Below, in pieces: positions 9,373-18,541 of a stretch of DNA of 64,000 nt. The stretch lies in contig NZ_JNJB01000005.1 in the NCBI RefSeq assembly GCF_000701505.1, positions 248,001 to 312,000 of the forward strand, written 5' to 3'. The notes beneath the pieces are model-generated. The model had not been told where the DNA came from, did no database searches, and was given only the letters and a program-made list of their open reading frames with translations. Source of the DNA: Dyadobacter crusticola DSM 16708 (lineage in GTDB: Bacteria; Bacteroidota; Bacteroidia; Cytophagales; Spirosomataceae). Made by a program: the position numbers and the translations under genes. Within the stretch, counting starts at the first letter, position 1. Each line of letters opens with the position of its first letter.

Positions 9373-9744
9373 TCAGTTCAGCGATTCGGCGGCTTGCAGG
9401 AAAATCACTCTTCCATAATAATCAGGATCGTATTTCACCAAAACCTGACCTCCCTGCCTGATCTCGTCGTATTTAGAATAGCACAACACCTCTTTCATCT
9501 CTGCTACAAAATCTTCACCTTGTTCCGGCTTTATTTTGACCTTCACCTGAAATTCAGGTTGATTGTTCAGGTACTCGCCTGTTGGTGTGATATTCAGTAC
9601 AGTTGCATTCGCCTCTACTCCTTCTTTAAGTATCTTCCGCTTTCTTTCCTCCCGTATCCGCTTCCTGACTGTTGAATAGCCCCAGTAAGCAATCATGCAA
9701 ATAAGTATAATGGTTGCCCCAAATTCTCTGTTAGTGATTTCCAC
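9373..9744 (-). CDS. Small single-pass membrane protein
   Basis: A 123-residue protein with one N-terminal membrane segment (about residues 9-24) followed by a very basic stretch RKRIREERKRK, so the N-terminus probably faces outward and the rest lies in the cytosol. The C-terminal 80 residues are beta-rich, with a pattern (ATVLNITPTG then VKYDPDYYGRVIF) that resembles DUF3592-like small beta domains; that likeness is by eye only. It stands alone between ligD and a receiver gene. Function unknown. Confidence 0.7.
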   Translation of the reverse strand: MEITNREFGATIILICMIAYWGYSTVRKRIREERKRKILKEGVEANATVLNITPTGEYLNNQPEFQVKVKIKPEQGEDFVAEMKEVLCYSKYDEIRQGGQVLVKYDPDYYGRVIFLQAAESLN

Positions 9745-9928
9745 GGCTGGTTTTTTAATTGTTTAGGTCAAATTAAAGGGTGAACTCACGCAATTGAAAC
9801 ACTTCATTTAGTGAACGGCATTTGTTCTTAGCAAGTGGTCGTACCGAGGTGGCAAAAAAACAGCTGCTCCCCACCTCTGTTGTCAGAGATTGAGGAGCAA
9901 ATGCGGCATTTTGACCAGATCGGCCGGA

Positions 9929-10420
9929 TCACAAACTTTCGTTTTCAGACTCCGTCAGGCGATTTTCCGACGTTTTTGCCGGAGGTAGCAAATTGTAGTC
10001 AAGCCAGTAATGGCAGATTGTTTCTATCAGAAAACGCAGCTCTTCAAATTCCACCGGTTTGATCATGAAAGAGCTCGCGCCTGCATCATAGCATTTCTGA
10101 ATGTCTACGCCCGAAGAGCTGTGTGTGAGGATTATCACGGGGATTGTAGACCAGCGTGTTACATTATTATCAGGCGTTTTTCTTAGTAATCTCAATAGAT
10201 CATAGCCGTCAATATTTGGCATTTTCAAATCGAGAATGATCAGGCCTGGCCGACGTCCTGAATACTCTGGCGAAGACTGCAATATCATAAACTGATAAAG
10301 CTCGCTGGCGCCCTGAAAAAACCTTACGTGGTAGTTTGGTAAAAATTCATTGAAGATAGTGCGTACCAGCAAGCGATGATCAGCTGAATCGTCAACTAGA
10401 TAAACTTCTTTTTTGTCCAT
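9929..10420 (-). CDS. Single-domain response regulator
   Basis: A 163-residue cytosolic receiver with no output domain. Visible residues are the acidic pair in VYLVDDSADH, the phospho-acceptor in LDLKMPNIDG, the conserved Thr in ILTHSSSG, and the Lys in MIKPVEFEE. I chose the ATG at 10420; a longer frame reaches 10600, but its first 60 residues look like non-coding sequence and would overlap the divergent cupin gene. Such stand-alone receivers pass phosphate between kinases or act by protein contact. No kinase is adjacent. The 25-residue tail is polar. Confidence 0.9.
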   Translation of the reverse strand: MDKKEVYLVDDSADHRLLVRTIFNEFLPNYHVRFFQGASELYQFMILQSSPEYSGRRPGLIILDLKMPNIDGYDLLRLLRKTPDNNVTRWSTIPVIILTHSSSGVDIQKCYDAGASSFMIKPVEFEELRFLIETICHYWLDYNLLPPAKTSENRLTESENESL

Positions 10421-10589
10421 AAAACTGGTTGAGGTTATACTGCTGTTAAGAAATAGCACATGACACAGAGCAAATATTGTACCAGATAGACCTCGATTTC
10501 CCTGCCGGTAGAACTGTGTACGAAGCCTGTGGCATAAACTTTTACGCGGCCCCGAGACCAAATGGATTGTACCAGAAAACACGATAACA

Positions 10590-10982
10590 ATGGAAATCAA
10601 GTCAAACCAATCAACACAGAACCGGCCTGAGGGTGACAGGATATTGAACGCGCCCTATGTTTTTTCAGATATTCCAATGTACCTGGAACAATTAAGGTCT
10701 GAAAAGTCATGGGAGAAGAATGACCGCAACGCTATTACTGTATTTAAATCAGACAAAATCACCATTGTACTCTCTATTCTGCAAGCGGGTGCAGCTGTGA
10801 GCGAGCACGCAATCGACGAATGCCTGACTTGCCAGGTGCTTTCCGGCGAGCTGAAAGTGGAGGCGGAAGGCCGGACCTTCTACGTGACTACCGGCCAAAT
10901 GATGACCTTCCATGCGCACCTGGCACATTCTATCCAAGCGCTGGAAGATTCCGAAATCCTGATTACTACTTACAAGGCATAA
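10590..10982 (+). CDS. Cupin domain protein
   Basis: A 130-residue cytosolic single-domain cupin. The beta-barrel motifs are visible as AAVSEHAIDECLTCQVLSGEL (conserved His/Glu region, with fewer His than metal-binding cupins) and the second motif around GQMMTFHAHLAHSIQALED. It is divergent from the receiver gene, with 169 bp between the two starts. Its role cannot be read; small cupins of this type often bind a metal or a small ligand. Confidence 0.82.
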   Translation: MEIKSNQSTQNRPEGDRILNAPYVFSDIPMYLEQLRSEKSWEKNDRNAITVFKSDKITIVLSILQAGAAVSEHAIDECLTCQVLSGELKVEAEGRTFYVTTGQMMTFHAHLAHSIQALEDSEILITTYKA

Positions 10983-10987
10983 GAAAA

Positions 10988-11015
10988 ACCCGCACCTTTT
11001 TTCAAAAGTGCGGGT
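10988..11015 (-). terminator. Rho-independent terminator of the MBL-fold gene
   Basis: The arms ACCCGCAC (10988-10995) and GTGCGGGT (11008-11015) pair perfectly. On the minus strand the stem is followed by a run of T, as expected for the gene ending at 11032. It may also stop read-through from the cupin gene on the plus strand, but that side lacks a T run. Confidence 0.75.
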
Positions 11016-11031
11016 CAAGATATTTCAACGA

Positions 11032-12000
11032 CTACACGCGGAAGCTCCGATCATTCTTATACTTCGAATATAATGCTATCCCGATTGCAGTAACAGCGGC
11101 TGCCGCGCCGATAGTAAAAAGTACTTCCATCGGATTTGACCCTTCTTTCGGCAGAGAAACTACTCCCTGACTGTCGGTTATAGCCGGTGACATCACATAG
11201 CGCCCTTTCTTCGGGACGGCGAGCTGTTGGAAATAGTAGGCAAGTTCCAGCAAGTCCTGCTGCATTTCCTTTCCGCTCATCGGTTTTCCGTGTCCTGTTG
11301 CAACTACCTCCGGCAGCAGCGATGCAAGCGTTTCCACTGAATTTTCAGCTTCTTGCCAGTTACAGGTGAAATACTTGGGCGGACCCGATATGATCTTGCT
11401 CTGTGTTAATACAGAGAAAGCAGATTCTGATTCAGTCGTGACAAATGCATCACCAGCTATCAGAACCTTGTCCTTCCCGCGCCAGAAGCTGACGTGTCCC
11501 GGAGAATGTCCGGGGGTATGCAGGTACTGCCAATCTGGTAAGCCTGGCACATCGTGCCCGATTCCGGGGAATGCTTCAACCCTGTCGATCACATCGGCAG
11601 AATGCTTCGGGTAAAATTCCGAGAAGTACGACATCAGCCCACCTCCTACCGAAGGATCAGGTGGCGGATAGGCGGACTTACCTTGCAGATAAGCGAGTTC
11701 CAGGTAGTGCGCGTAAACGGGCACATCCCATTCGTCAGCCAGCTTTTTCAATGACCCGGTGTGATCAAAATGTCCGTGTGTGAGTAAAATAGCACTTGGG
11801 CGGGCGTTTTCGCCAAACAGGTTTGCGACCATTTTCCTGATCTTCGGATAAGCGGTCCGCATTCCTGCGTCGATCAAAACCCACGAATTGTCGGCTTCAT
11901 TTCTGACTACATATACATTGACAAAAATATCAGTGAGTCCCCAAACCCCTTCCGCTACCTGGAAGTATGAATTGTCTGTTTCATTCTCATTTTGTTCCAT
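11032..12000 (-). CDS. Metallo-beta-lactamase-fold hydrolase with C-terminal membrane anchor
   Basis: A 322-residue hydrolase. The metal-binding motif THGHFDH gives H75, H77, D79 and H80, and further ligands are visible in HTPGHSPGH, AGDAF and TGHGKP. The last 30 residues contain a hydrophobic helix (about 290-311) followed by a basic end, so the enzyme is probably tail-anchored. There is no N-terminal signal, so the catalytic domain should stay in the cytosol unless the tail is only peripheral. Lactonase, thioesterase and glyoxalase II activities all occur in this family, so the substrate is open. It is followed by its own terminator. Confidence 0.9.
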   Translation of the reverse strand: MEQNENETDNSYFQVAEGVWGLTDIFVNVYVVRNEADNSWVLIDAGMRTAYPKIRKMVANLFGENARPSAILLTHGHFDHTGSLKKLADEWDVPVYAHYLELAYLQGKSAYPPPDPSVGGGLMSYFSEFYPKHSADVIDRVEAFPGIGHDVPGLPDWQYLHTPGHSPGHVSFWRGKDKVLIAGDAFVTTESESAFSVLTQSKIISGPPKYFTCNWQEAENSVETLASLLPEVVATGHGKPMSGKEMQQDLLELAYYFQQLAVPKKGRYVMSPAITDSQGVVSLPKEGSNPMEVLFTIGAAAAVTAIGIALYSKYKNDRSFRV

Positions 12001-12044
12001 ATCAAGCAGAGTTAAGTCAAAGATTTGTCTACCTCATTTCAAAA

Positions 12045-13898
12045 TCATGCCTGAATGGGATCAGCGGCTTCCAGAACCTTAACACCTGCGCCGATAACAG
12101 AAGCACGATAGCTGACCAGCGGACGCGCGCTATTCGATAGTGCGCCAGCATCCGCATCTTCCGCCCATTGCATGTCTGTCGAATCGAGGAGTACGGTCCA
12201 TCGGGGCTTGTCTTCGGGGAAAGTCCAGGTGACGGTGTTATCAGAAAGGTTGAAAATACAAGCAAGCTGCACCTGCTGATCGGCGCTCAGTCTGATGAGC
12301 ACGAATGCCTGCGAACCAAGCAGCTGAACGCGCAGGTCATTTCTATCAAAGTTCCGGAGCGCGGGATGCGTTTGGCGCAGTTTGATCAACGTGGAATGCC
12401 ACTCCCGCATTACGCGGTATTTGCCGGTATCCCGTTTTTCCCATTGGATTTTGGATCTTTTAAATGTATCCTCCTCCTGTGGATTAGGCGGTTGCTGGTC
12501 CCAGCCAAACTCAGCGAATTCACTCCTTCTGCCCTCAACAACTTTCTCGATCAGCCCTTGGTCGGTGTGGCTTACGAAGTAGAAGAATGGGGTGTCTTCT
12601 CCATACTCTTCGCCCATAAACAACATAGGCACGTAAGGCGAAAGCATTATGGCAGCAGCCGCCAGTTTTTGTCGTTCGAAATCCACCAGCACAGTCAGCC
12701 GCTCGCCTCCTACCCGGTTCCCAACCTGATCATGATTGCAGTTGAACACCACGAAAGTATCTCCGGGCAGCCCCACTGACGACGCTCCGTGCCTGCGCTT
12801 ACGGAACTTCACGTACTCACCACTATGTACAAAACCATCGGTAAAGGCTTTTGCCACTTGTTCTATTTTCCCAAAATCGACGTACCGGTCAGCGCCCGCC
12901 GGGTCCAGCATGACGTATAACGAATGGTGAAAATCGTCGAGCCACTGTGCGGTAAACCCGAAACCGCCGTACTCGGTGCTTTTCACAACTTTCGGACTGT
13001 TCAGGTCACTTTCGGCAATCATGTGAAAAGTGCGGCCATTACGTTGTCTGGCTTGTTTCAGCTTCTGTTCTACAAGCTCCCAGAAGTGTACCGCACCTTT
13101 GTCGTAGATGGTGTGGATCGCGTCGAGCCGGAGACCGTCGAGGTGGTATTCTTCGTACCAGAATGTGACCAGATCAGAAAAGTAATCCCGAACACCGTCC
13201 GACCACTCTCCATCCATATTGATCGCCTTTCCCCAGGGTGTCACGTAGCATTCGGTAAAATAGGGCCCAAACTGGTGCAGGTAGTTACCTTCCGGACCGA
13301 GGTGGTTAAAAACTACATCCAGGATCACGGCAATACCATTCTCGTGCGCTGCATTAACAAAATGCTTCAATCCGTCGGGGCCGCCGTAGCCACTATGCAC
13401 AGCGTAAGGATAAGTGCCGTCGTAGCCCCAGTTGCGGTTCCCCGGAAACTCGGATACGGGCATCAGCTCAATGGCGTTAATGCCGGTTGCTGCAAGTTCG
13501 GGCAGCTTTTCAGCCGCGGCTCTGAATGTTCCTTCTACTGTAAATGTTCCGATGTGAAGCTCGTAAATGATCAGCTCGTTAAATGGTAATCCTTTCCACG
13601 CCAAGTCATTCCATTGAAAATGATGATGATCTACTACTGCCGAAGGACCGTGCACACCTTCGGGCTGGAATTGGGAAGCCGGATCGGGGAAAGCACCGTC
13701 GCTTTCAGGCATAAACTTGTACTTTGTTCCGTTCGCAACCCGATCTAAATGCAGTTCAAAATACCCCTCACCAACCTGCCTCATATCATAAATTCCTTCG
13801 TCAGGGCCAAAAACTTGAAGGCGCATCTGCTTCTTTTCTGGCGCCCATACTCTGAATTGAACTCCGGTTTCTGTGTGCCAAGCGCCGGCTCGTCTCAT
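12045..13898 (-). CDS. treZ: Malto-oligosyltrehalose trehalohydrolase (TreZ)
   Basis: GH13 enzyme of 617 residues that releases trehalose from the end of maltooligosyl-trehalose. Residues 1-95 are an E-set/CBM48-type domain (VQFRVWAPEKKQ). The barrel carries the nucleophile D259 in GLRLDAIH, acid/base E296 in MIAESDLN and the third acid in NCNHDQVGNR. The insert PWGKAINMDG is typical of TreZ and helps separate it from glycogen branching enzyme. The partner TreY is not in the window; the divergent neighbour at 14087 is another GH13 enzyme. No signal peptide, so it acts in the cytosol. Its 617 residues are normal for the family. Confidence 0.93.
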   Translation of the reverse strand: MRRAGAWHTETGVQFRVWAPEKKQMRLQVFGPDEGIYDMRQVGEGYFELHLDRVANGTKYKFMPESDGAFPDPASQFQPEGVHGPSAVVDHHHFQWNDLAWKGLPFNELIIYELHIGTFTVEGTFRAAAEKLPELAATGINAIELMPVSEFPGNRNWGYDGTYPYAVHSGYGGPDGLKHFVNAAHENGIAVILDVVFNHLGPEGNYLHQFGPYFTECYVTPWGKAINMDGEWSDGVRDYFSDLVTFWYEEYHLDGLRLDAIHTIYDKGAVHFWELVEQKLKQARQRNGRTFHMIAESDLNSPKVVKSTEYGGFGFTAQWLDDFHHSLYVMLDPAGADRYVDFGKIEQVAKAFTDGFVHSGEYVKFRKRRHGASSVGLPGDTFVVFNCNHDQVGNRVGGERLTVLVDFERQKLAAAAIMLSPYVPMLFMGEEYGEDTPFFYFVSHTDQGLIEKVVEGRRSEFAEFGWDQQPPNPQEEDTFKRSKIQWEKRDTGKYRVMREWHSTLIKLRQTHPALRNFDRNDLRVQLLGSQAFVLIRLSADQQVQLACIFNLSDNTVTWTFPEDKPRWTVLLDSTDMQWAEDADAGALSNSARPLVSYRASVIGAGVKVLEAADPIQA

Positions 13899-14086
13899 AT
13901 AGGTGGTTTTTTCGGTTAATCTCGTGATAAGGTAAAATCAGAATGCCTTAAAATTATGCCACCAAGATTGCTGCGAATATGTGTAACCGTCATGCACATA
14001 CTTTCCCAAAAGTAGCGTCCGAATGAGACAGGCGCGATTTTTGAGTGCTCGCGAGAAATCGACTTAATTGATAAACACCACTACCT

Positions 14087-15724
14087 ATGATCACGGAGCA
14101 AACAAGAACCGAGACACTAAATCAAACCAAATACCTGTGGTGGCAGCACGGGGTTGTTTACCAAATTTACCCGCGCTCTTTTCAGGATTCCAATGGAGAC
14201 GGTGTCGGTGACCTGAGAGGAATCACGAGCAGGCTTGACTACCTGCAATGGCTCGGCGTCGACTGTGTTTGGCTATCGCCTATATATCCTTCGCCAATGG
14301 CGGATTTCGGCTATGATATCTCCGATTACCGCGGTATTCATCCGCTTTTTGGTACAATGGAGGATTTTGACGAGCTGCTGCACGAAACACACAGCCGCGG
14401 CATGAAACTGTTGCTTGACCTGGTACCAAACCATACTTCTGACCAGCATCCCTGGTTTCTCGAAAGCCGCTCTTCCCGCGACAACCCGAAACGCGACTGG
14501 TATATCTGGCGCGATGGAGGCGAAAACGGCGCGCTGCCCAACAACTGGCTGAGCGTTTTCGGAGGCCACGCGTGGGAATGGGACGAACATACCGGGCAAT
14601 ATTACTACCACGCATTTCTCAAAGAGCAGCCCGATTTGAACTGGCGGAATCCGGAAGTTCAGCAGGCCATGCTGGATGTAATGCGTTTCTGGCTGGACAA
14701 GGGAGTCGATGGTTTCCGTGTGGATGTGATGTGGCACATGATCAAAGATGAACAGCTGCGCGACAATCCGCCGTCGCCTGATTCCATTTACAATGCAGAT
14801 GATCTGATTTATGACCATTATATTCCGGTCTATTCAACGGACCAGCCCGAGATACACGATATCGTGAGAATGATGCGTGAGCTTACTGACCAGTATGACG
14901 AGCGCGTTCTGATCGGTGAAATATATCTGCCGATCCAGAAACTGGTAACCTATTATGGTTTGAACAACAAAGGCGCACATTTACCTTTCAACTTCCAGCT
15001 CCTGACGTTGCCCTGGGACGCAGCGAGAATTGCTGCGGCGATTGACGAGTACGAAGGCGCGTTACCTGTTGAGGGTTGGCCAAACTGGGTATTGAGTAAT
15101 CATGATAAACCACGGATTTCCAGCCGCGTCGGCCGGTCGCAGGCGAAGATTGCTGCACTAATGCTGCTGACGCTGCGAGGCACACCTACTATTTATTACG
15201 GTGATGAAATCGGAATGCGGGATGTGGCGATACCGATCAACGAGATTGTAGACCCGCAGGGATTGAATATGCCCGACCTTAATATCAGTCGCGATCCGTC
15301 CCGCACTCCAATGCAATGGAGCAGCGAGATCAACAGCGGATTTTCACAAAATAAACCCTGGCTGCGGCTGCCTTACAATTCAGGAAGGGTGAATGTGGAA
15401 ACACAGAAGAACAATCCTTATTCAATGCTCGCCTTTTACAGGAAACTGATTGCGTTGCGCAAAGAATCGGCTGCATTGAATATTGGCGCTTACAGTCCGG
15501 TGTACTCCGATCAGCAGCTGATCTCCTATACACGCGAATTCGGTGACGAAAAATTCCTCATTATTCTGAACCTCAGTCACCGCCCCTGCTACTTCAAACC
15601 TCGCAACAACACAACGTACCGGGGAACCGTCGTACTCGGAACCGAAAATGAGCGCACTGGAATGCAGGTGGAAGATATCATCACATTAGCCGGCGATGAA
15701 GGTTTACTGATCAGGCTTTCTTAA
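14087..15724 (+). CDS. GH13 alpha-glucosidase
   Basis: Cytosolic retaining glucosidase of 545 residues. The start (WWQHGVVYQIYPRSF, then DSNGDGVGDLRGI) and length fit the oligo-1,6-glucosidase/alpha-glucosidase branch of GH13. Catalytic residues are D213 (GFRVD), E278 (LIGEIY) and D340 (SNHD). A small C-terminal beta domain ends at 545. It is divergent from treZ across 188 bp, so both may answer to the same alpha-glucan signal. It heads a likely operon with the CinA-type gene 25 bp downstream. Trehalose synthase is an alternative reading but the protein lacks its extra C-terminal maltokinase-like part. Linkage preference cannot be told from the sequence. Confidence 0.9.
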   Translation: MITEQTRTETLNQTKYLWWQHGVVYQIYPRSFQDSNGDGVGDLRGITSRLDYLQWLGVDCVWLSPIYPSPMADFGYDISDYRGIHPLFGTMEDFDELLHETHSRGMKLLLDLVPNHTSDQHPWFLESRSSRDNPKRDWYIWRDGGENGALPNNWLSVFGGHAWEWDEHTGQYYYHAFLKEQPDLNWRNPEVQQAMLDVMRFWLDKGVDGFRVDVMWHMIKDEQLRDNPPSPDSIYNADDLIYDHYIPVYSTDQPEIHDIVRMMRELTDQYDERVLIGEIYLPIQKLVTYYGLNNKGAHLPFNFQLLTLPWDAARIAAAIDEYEGALPVEGWPNWVLSNHDKPRISSRVGRSQAKIAALMLLTLRGTPTIYYGDEIGMRDVAIPINEIVDPQGLNMPDLNISRDPSRTPMQWSSEINSGFSQNKPWLRLPYNSGRVNVETQKNNPYSMLAFYRKLIALRKESAALNIGAYSPVYSDQQLISYTREFGDEKFLIILNLSHRPCYFKPRNNTTYRGTVVLGTENERTGMQVEDIITLAGDEGLLIRLS

Positions 15725-15749
15725 TCTTTGAAACATATCTTACAAAAAC

Positions 15750-16232
15750 ATGCCTTCACAAATAGTTATTGAATGTGGCAAAGCATTGGCAGCTCAAAAG
15801 CTGTCAGTAGCTTTTGCCGAAAGTGCAACCGCCGGAAGACTGGCCGCAGAGTTCTCCTTGTGTGAAGAGTCCGGGACCATTTTGAAAGGTGGACTGGTGT
15901 GCTACGACGCGCTTCTAAAACAAACGATTCTGCACGTACCAGCAGACATGATCCGCAAGTTTACTCCCGAAAGCGCGGAGGTGACCCAGGAACTGGCAAA
16001 TCGCCTGCAATCATTTATTCCGGCCGATATACACATTGGGGTAACCGGACTTACCACTTCGGGCGGCAGCGAAACGGAAGAAAAACCCGTAGGTACCATG
16101 TTTGTCCATGCCTATTTCAAGGGGAAGTCGGTGGCAGCCCGGGAGGTTTTCAAGGGAGAGCCCGAAGAGATTGTGCTTCAATGCATTGACATGGTAGCGC
16201 AACTGATTTTACAGGAGATACCACGTACATAA
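15750..16232 (+). CDS. CinA C-terminal domain protein (nicotinamide-nucleotide amidase type)
   Basis: A 160-residue protein equal to the stand-alone C-terminal domain of CinA, known in other bacteria as PncC, which deamidates NMN to NaMN and so recycles the NAD breakdown product. The family signature is seen as FAESATAGRLAAEFS near residue 22 and the glycine-rich GVTGLTTSGGSE near residue 96. In the usual motif the latter reads GxxGPxGG; here the proline is a leucine. It follows the GH13 gene by 25 bp and precedes a small gene by 34 bp. Activity is inferred from the family only. Confidence 0.85.
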   Translation: MPSQIVIECGKALAAQKLSVAFAESATAGRLAAEFSLCEESGTILKGGLVCYDALLKQTILHVPADMIRKFTPESAEVTQELANRLQSFIPADIHIGVTGLTTSGGSETEEKPVGTMFVHAYFKGKSVAAREVFKGEPEEIVLQCIDMVAQLILQEIPRT

Positions 16233-16266
16233 CCGGGCCGGGAGGCCGCTAACCTGCATAAAGGAT

Positions 16267-16515
16267 ATGAAGATTGGTGATAAGTTGTTGAAACAGCTAA
16301 GCAAGAAGTACACACCGGCCACGATGATCAATCAAAGGTTTGGCCGGTACGATATTGCATTCAAAACTGACGACGAAGGAAATCCTGTGATGCTGTTCAT
16401 CGGAACGCTCGACGAAGAAGGCCGCATAAAAGGTGACCGGTTCTCGCGTGTATTGGTGAAAGATCAGTCAGGTAAGCTGATTAAAGATCACTGGGACAAT
16501 AAGGGGAAAGTCTGA
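16267..16515 (+). CDS. Small hypothetical protein
   Basis: An 82-residue basic, soluble protein without signal or membrane segment. I do not recognise a family. The sequence alternates short strands (RYDIAFKTDDEG, VMLFIGTLDEEG, SRVLVKDQSG) in a way that suggests a small beta-rich domain. It is 34 bp downstream of the CinA-type gene and is followed by a strong terminator, so it is probably the last gene of that operon. Confidence 0.7.
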   Translation: MKIGDKLLKQLSKKYTPATMINQRFGRYDIAFKTDDEGNPVMLFIGTLDEEGRIKGDRFSRVLVKDQSGKLIKDHWDNKGKV

Positions 16516-16561
16516 ATTGGTAATACTTGCTACTCAGGCAAAACCATTTTGTATATCAATA

Positions 16562-16587
16562 AGAAAGCCGGCAAACGCCGGCTTTCT
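16562..16587 (+). terminator. Bidirectional rho-independent terminator
   Basis: An 11-bp perfect stem (AGAAAGCCGGC and its complement) closes a four-base AAAC loop. It lies 47 bp after the small hypothetical gene and 29 bp beyond the end of the convergent DUF2383 gene, so it likely serves both. Confidence 0.8.
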
Positions 16588-16615
16588 CTTCCTTATTTGT
16601 TGATGAAGTATAATA

Positions 16616-17092
16616 TTAGTGAAGCACTTTCTCTGCGTCACGCAATCTTTTGATTGTATCGTGGCCGCTTTTCAAAGTTGCTTTTTGTCTTGTTACAAGT
16701 GAGTGTAGTTCTGGTGTCAATGCATCTGACTTCAATGCTGCCTCGTAAGCTTTCTGCGCTGCATCTTCGCCAAATTCTGAGTTTTCAAGCGCTGTCTGTC
16801 TGTCTTTGCTGCTGAACACTGCTTTCACATCCATCCACGCCCGATATATTTTACCTGAAATCATCGTGCCAGTAGCTGGCTCACCGCCCAATGAAGTCAC
16901 TTCTGTTCTAAGTTCTTCAACATGCTGTCTGCTATGCTCAGCCAGATTGCTGAATAGCGATTTTAGGTCTGAGTCAGTAGCATTTGTTTCGTCTGATGCC
17001 TTCTTATATCCTTCAATACGATCGTTGTTGATCAGAATCAAATCATTCAGTACTTCTACAATTTCTGAATTTTGTGCCATGACAATTTTCAT
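16616..17092 (-). CDS. DUF2383 (PA2169-type) four-helix-bundle protein
   Basis: A 158-residue helical, soluble protein resembling the DUF2383/PA2169 family, a ferritin-like four-helix bundle of unknown function. The usual pattern is visible: NDLILINNDRIEGYKKA near the start, a middle helix with HSRQHVEELRTE, then GKIYRAWMDVK and a C-terminal helix with RQKATLKSGHDTIKRLRD. The ATG at 17092 is used; a second at 17080 (MAQNSEI) is equally possible. Family members are often stress-induced and sit near general-stress genes; the family assignment is from memory of these motifs. Confidence 0.85.
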   Translation of the reverse strand: MKIVMAQNSEIVEVLNDLILINNDRIEGYKKASDETNATDSDLKSLFSNLAEHSRQHVEELRTEVTSLGGEPATGTMISGKIYRAWMDVKAVFSSKDRQTALENSEFGEDAAQKAYEAALKSDALTPELHSLVTRQKATLKSGHDTIKRLRDAEKVLH

Positions 17093-17229
17093 ATTTGGTT
17101 ATGCATTACAAATGCGAAACAATCATTCCATAGCTCTAAAGCAGCTAAAAAGCTTGTTTGCCCAGGTACTTTGTAGAGGTTTTTGCGCCGTATATAATCA
17201 AAATGTAACATTAATTTACCTGGGCATAT

Positions 17230-17808
17230 CTATTGGGCACTCAGCTTCCGGCGGACTTTACTCAGGAACTCGGGCGAAAAGCCCAGGTAAGATGCGATAT
17301 AATGCTGGGCAACACGTTGGGGAATGGTTGGATAACGGTTGAGAAAATCGAGGTACTTCTCGACGGCGCTGGTAGAAATGGTCCTGAAAAGCCGCTCCTG
17401 GGTCTGTGCTAGGTTACGCTGCACCATCAGTCTGAACATCCGCTCAAAGCCCGGTACGCTCGCCAGCAGTTTTTCTTTGTTTTCAGGCGTCAAAAGCAGC
17501 ACTTCACAATCTTCAAGCGTCTCAATATACATGTGGCTGGGCGTCTGGTTCTGGAAGCTTGTGATATCGCTCACCCACCAGTCTTCAATTGCAAATTGCA
17601 GCGTCACCTCCGCGCCCGTACTATCAATATAGTAAGTCCGTATGCAGCCTTTCAGAATAAATGCCTCAAACTGACAAACTTCACCTTCCAGCAATAGAAA
17701 TGTTTTCTTCGGAAATTTCTTGTGTTGAAGGAGTGAGTCAAACAGTTCAAGTTCCAGGGGCGAGAACTGCATGCACCGCAATGCATATTGGTTAATTTGT
17801 TCAAACAT
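17230..17808 (-). CDS. Crp/Fnr family transcriptional regulator
   Basis: A 192-residue cytosolic regulator. Residues 1-120 form the cyclic-nucleotide-binding-like beta-roll, and the C-terminal 50 residues carry the winged helix (RVAQHYIASYLGFSPEFLSKV). The cAMP-contact residues of E. coli Crp are not evident, which is usual for the Bacteroidota members of this family, whose ligand is unknown. It sits downstream of the MhqO/MhqD-like pair on the same strand but behind a terminator, so it is probably a separate unit. Confidence 0.92.
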   Translation of the reverse strand: MFEQINQYALRCMQFSPLELELFDSLLQHKKFPKKTFLLLEGEVCQFEAFILKGCIRTYYIDSTGAEVTLQFAIEDWWVSDITSFQNQTPSHMYIETLEDCEVLLLTPENKEKLLASVPGFERMFRLMVQRNLAQTQERLFRTISTSAVEKYLDFLNRYPTIPQRVAQHYIASYLGFSPEFLSKVRRKLSAQ

Positions 17809-17863
17809 ATTACTTGTGATCCATTTGCCGGCAAGATATGATTTTACACCCTTTAAACACGGA

Positions 17864-17895
17864 AAAACCCGGTCTTCGAAGCAAAACCGGGTTTT
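17864..17895 (-). terminator. Rho-independent terminator of the MhqO/MhqD-like operon
   Basis: Perfect 10-bp arms AAAACCCGGT and ACCGGGTTTT enclose a 12-base loop. On the minus strand the stem ends in a T run, 22 bp after the stop of the esterase gene. Confidence 0.85.
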
Positions 17896-17916
17896 CTGAT
17901 AGACAAAACTGCTTAC

Positions 17917-18540
17917 TCACGATAAAACATGTGCGTTGGCAAGCTTAAATTCACCTGGCAAAATCGTATGCGGCCTGCCGGGATAAATCATGAAAGTAAC
18001 AAATGCATTGAGCCTTTCCAGCACAGCGATACTCTCCTTTACCCTCGAAACCGGAACATGCGGGTCGGGATCGCCAGTGGATATAAAGACCGGGGTACCA
18101 GCGAAATCGCCTTGATAGTTGCCTACTGCCAGCTCCTCTCCTACCAGTCCGCCAGTCAGCGCAATGACGCCGCCATACCTTTTTGCATTCCGCGACACGT
18201 ATTCCAGACTGAGACAAGCACCCTGGGAAAAGCCGGCAAAGTAAATGTGCTCAGGACCGATCCCGCTACTTTCAATTTGAGCCACAACCTGGGCGATCGT
18301 TTCCAAAGCAGAATCAAGCGCCGGCTGATTTTGCGAGACAGGTGCCATAAAACTGTATGGATACCAGCTGCTATTGGTCGCCTGCGGCGCAAAGATCGCC
18401 ATCTCGTCCAGGTTCAAATGCCGCCTGAGCGTGATGATGTTCTCGGCTGAGCCGCCCCGCCCGTGCAGCATAACAATCGCCTTTTTGGCTTGTGCGACGG
18501 GTAGCCCGTCTGTCACAACTTCCATTTGATGCGTGTACAT
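17917..18540 (-). CDS. Alpha/beta hydrolase, MhqD/carboxylesterase type
   Basis: A 207-residue cytosolic esterase of the phospholipase/carboxylesterase family. The oxyanion-hole region is MLHGRGGSAEN, the nucleophile lies in GFSQGAC, the acid in STGDPDPHVP and the catalytic His in GRPHTI. It begins one base after the stop of the ring-cleaving dioxygenase gene upstream, so the two are tightly coupled. The same pairing is known in Bacillus subtilis (MhqO with MhqD), where it protects against quinones and other electrophiles. The exact ester is unknown. Length is normal and all three catalytic residues are present. Confidence 0.9.
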   Translation of the reverse strand: MYTHQMEVVTDGLPVAQAKKAIVMLHGRGGSAENIITLRRHLNLDEMAIFAPQATNSSWYPYSFMAPVSQNQPALDSALETIAQVVAQIESSGIGPEHIYFAGFSQGACLSLEYVSRNAKRYGGVIALTGGLVGEELAVGNYQGDFAGTPVFISTGDPDPHVPVSRVKESIAVLERLNAFVTFMIYPGRPHTILPGEFKLANAHVLS

Positions 18541-18541
18541 A

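Noticed and set aside
10421..10600. N-terminal extension of the receiver gene
   Set aside because: It would overlap the divergent cupin start, and receivers begin at the VYLVDD strand right after the ATG at 10420.
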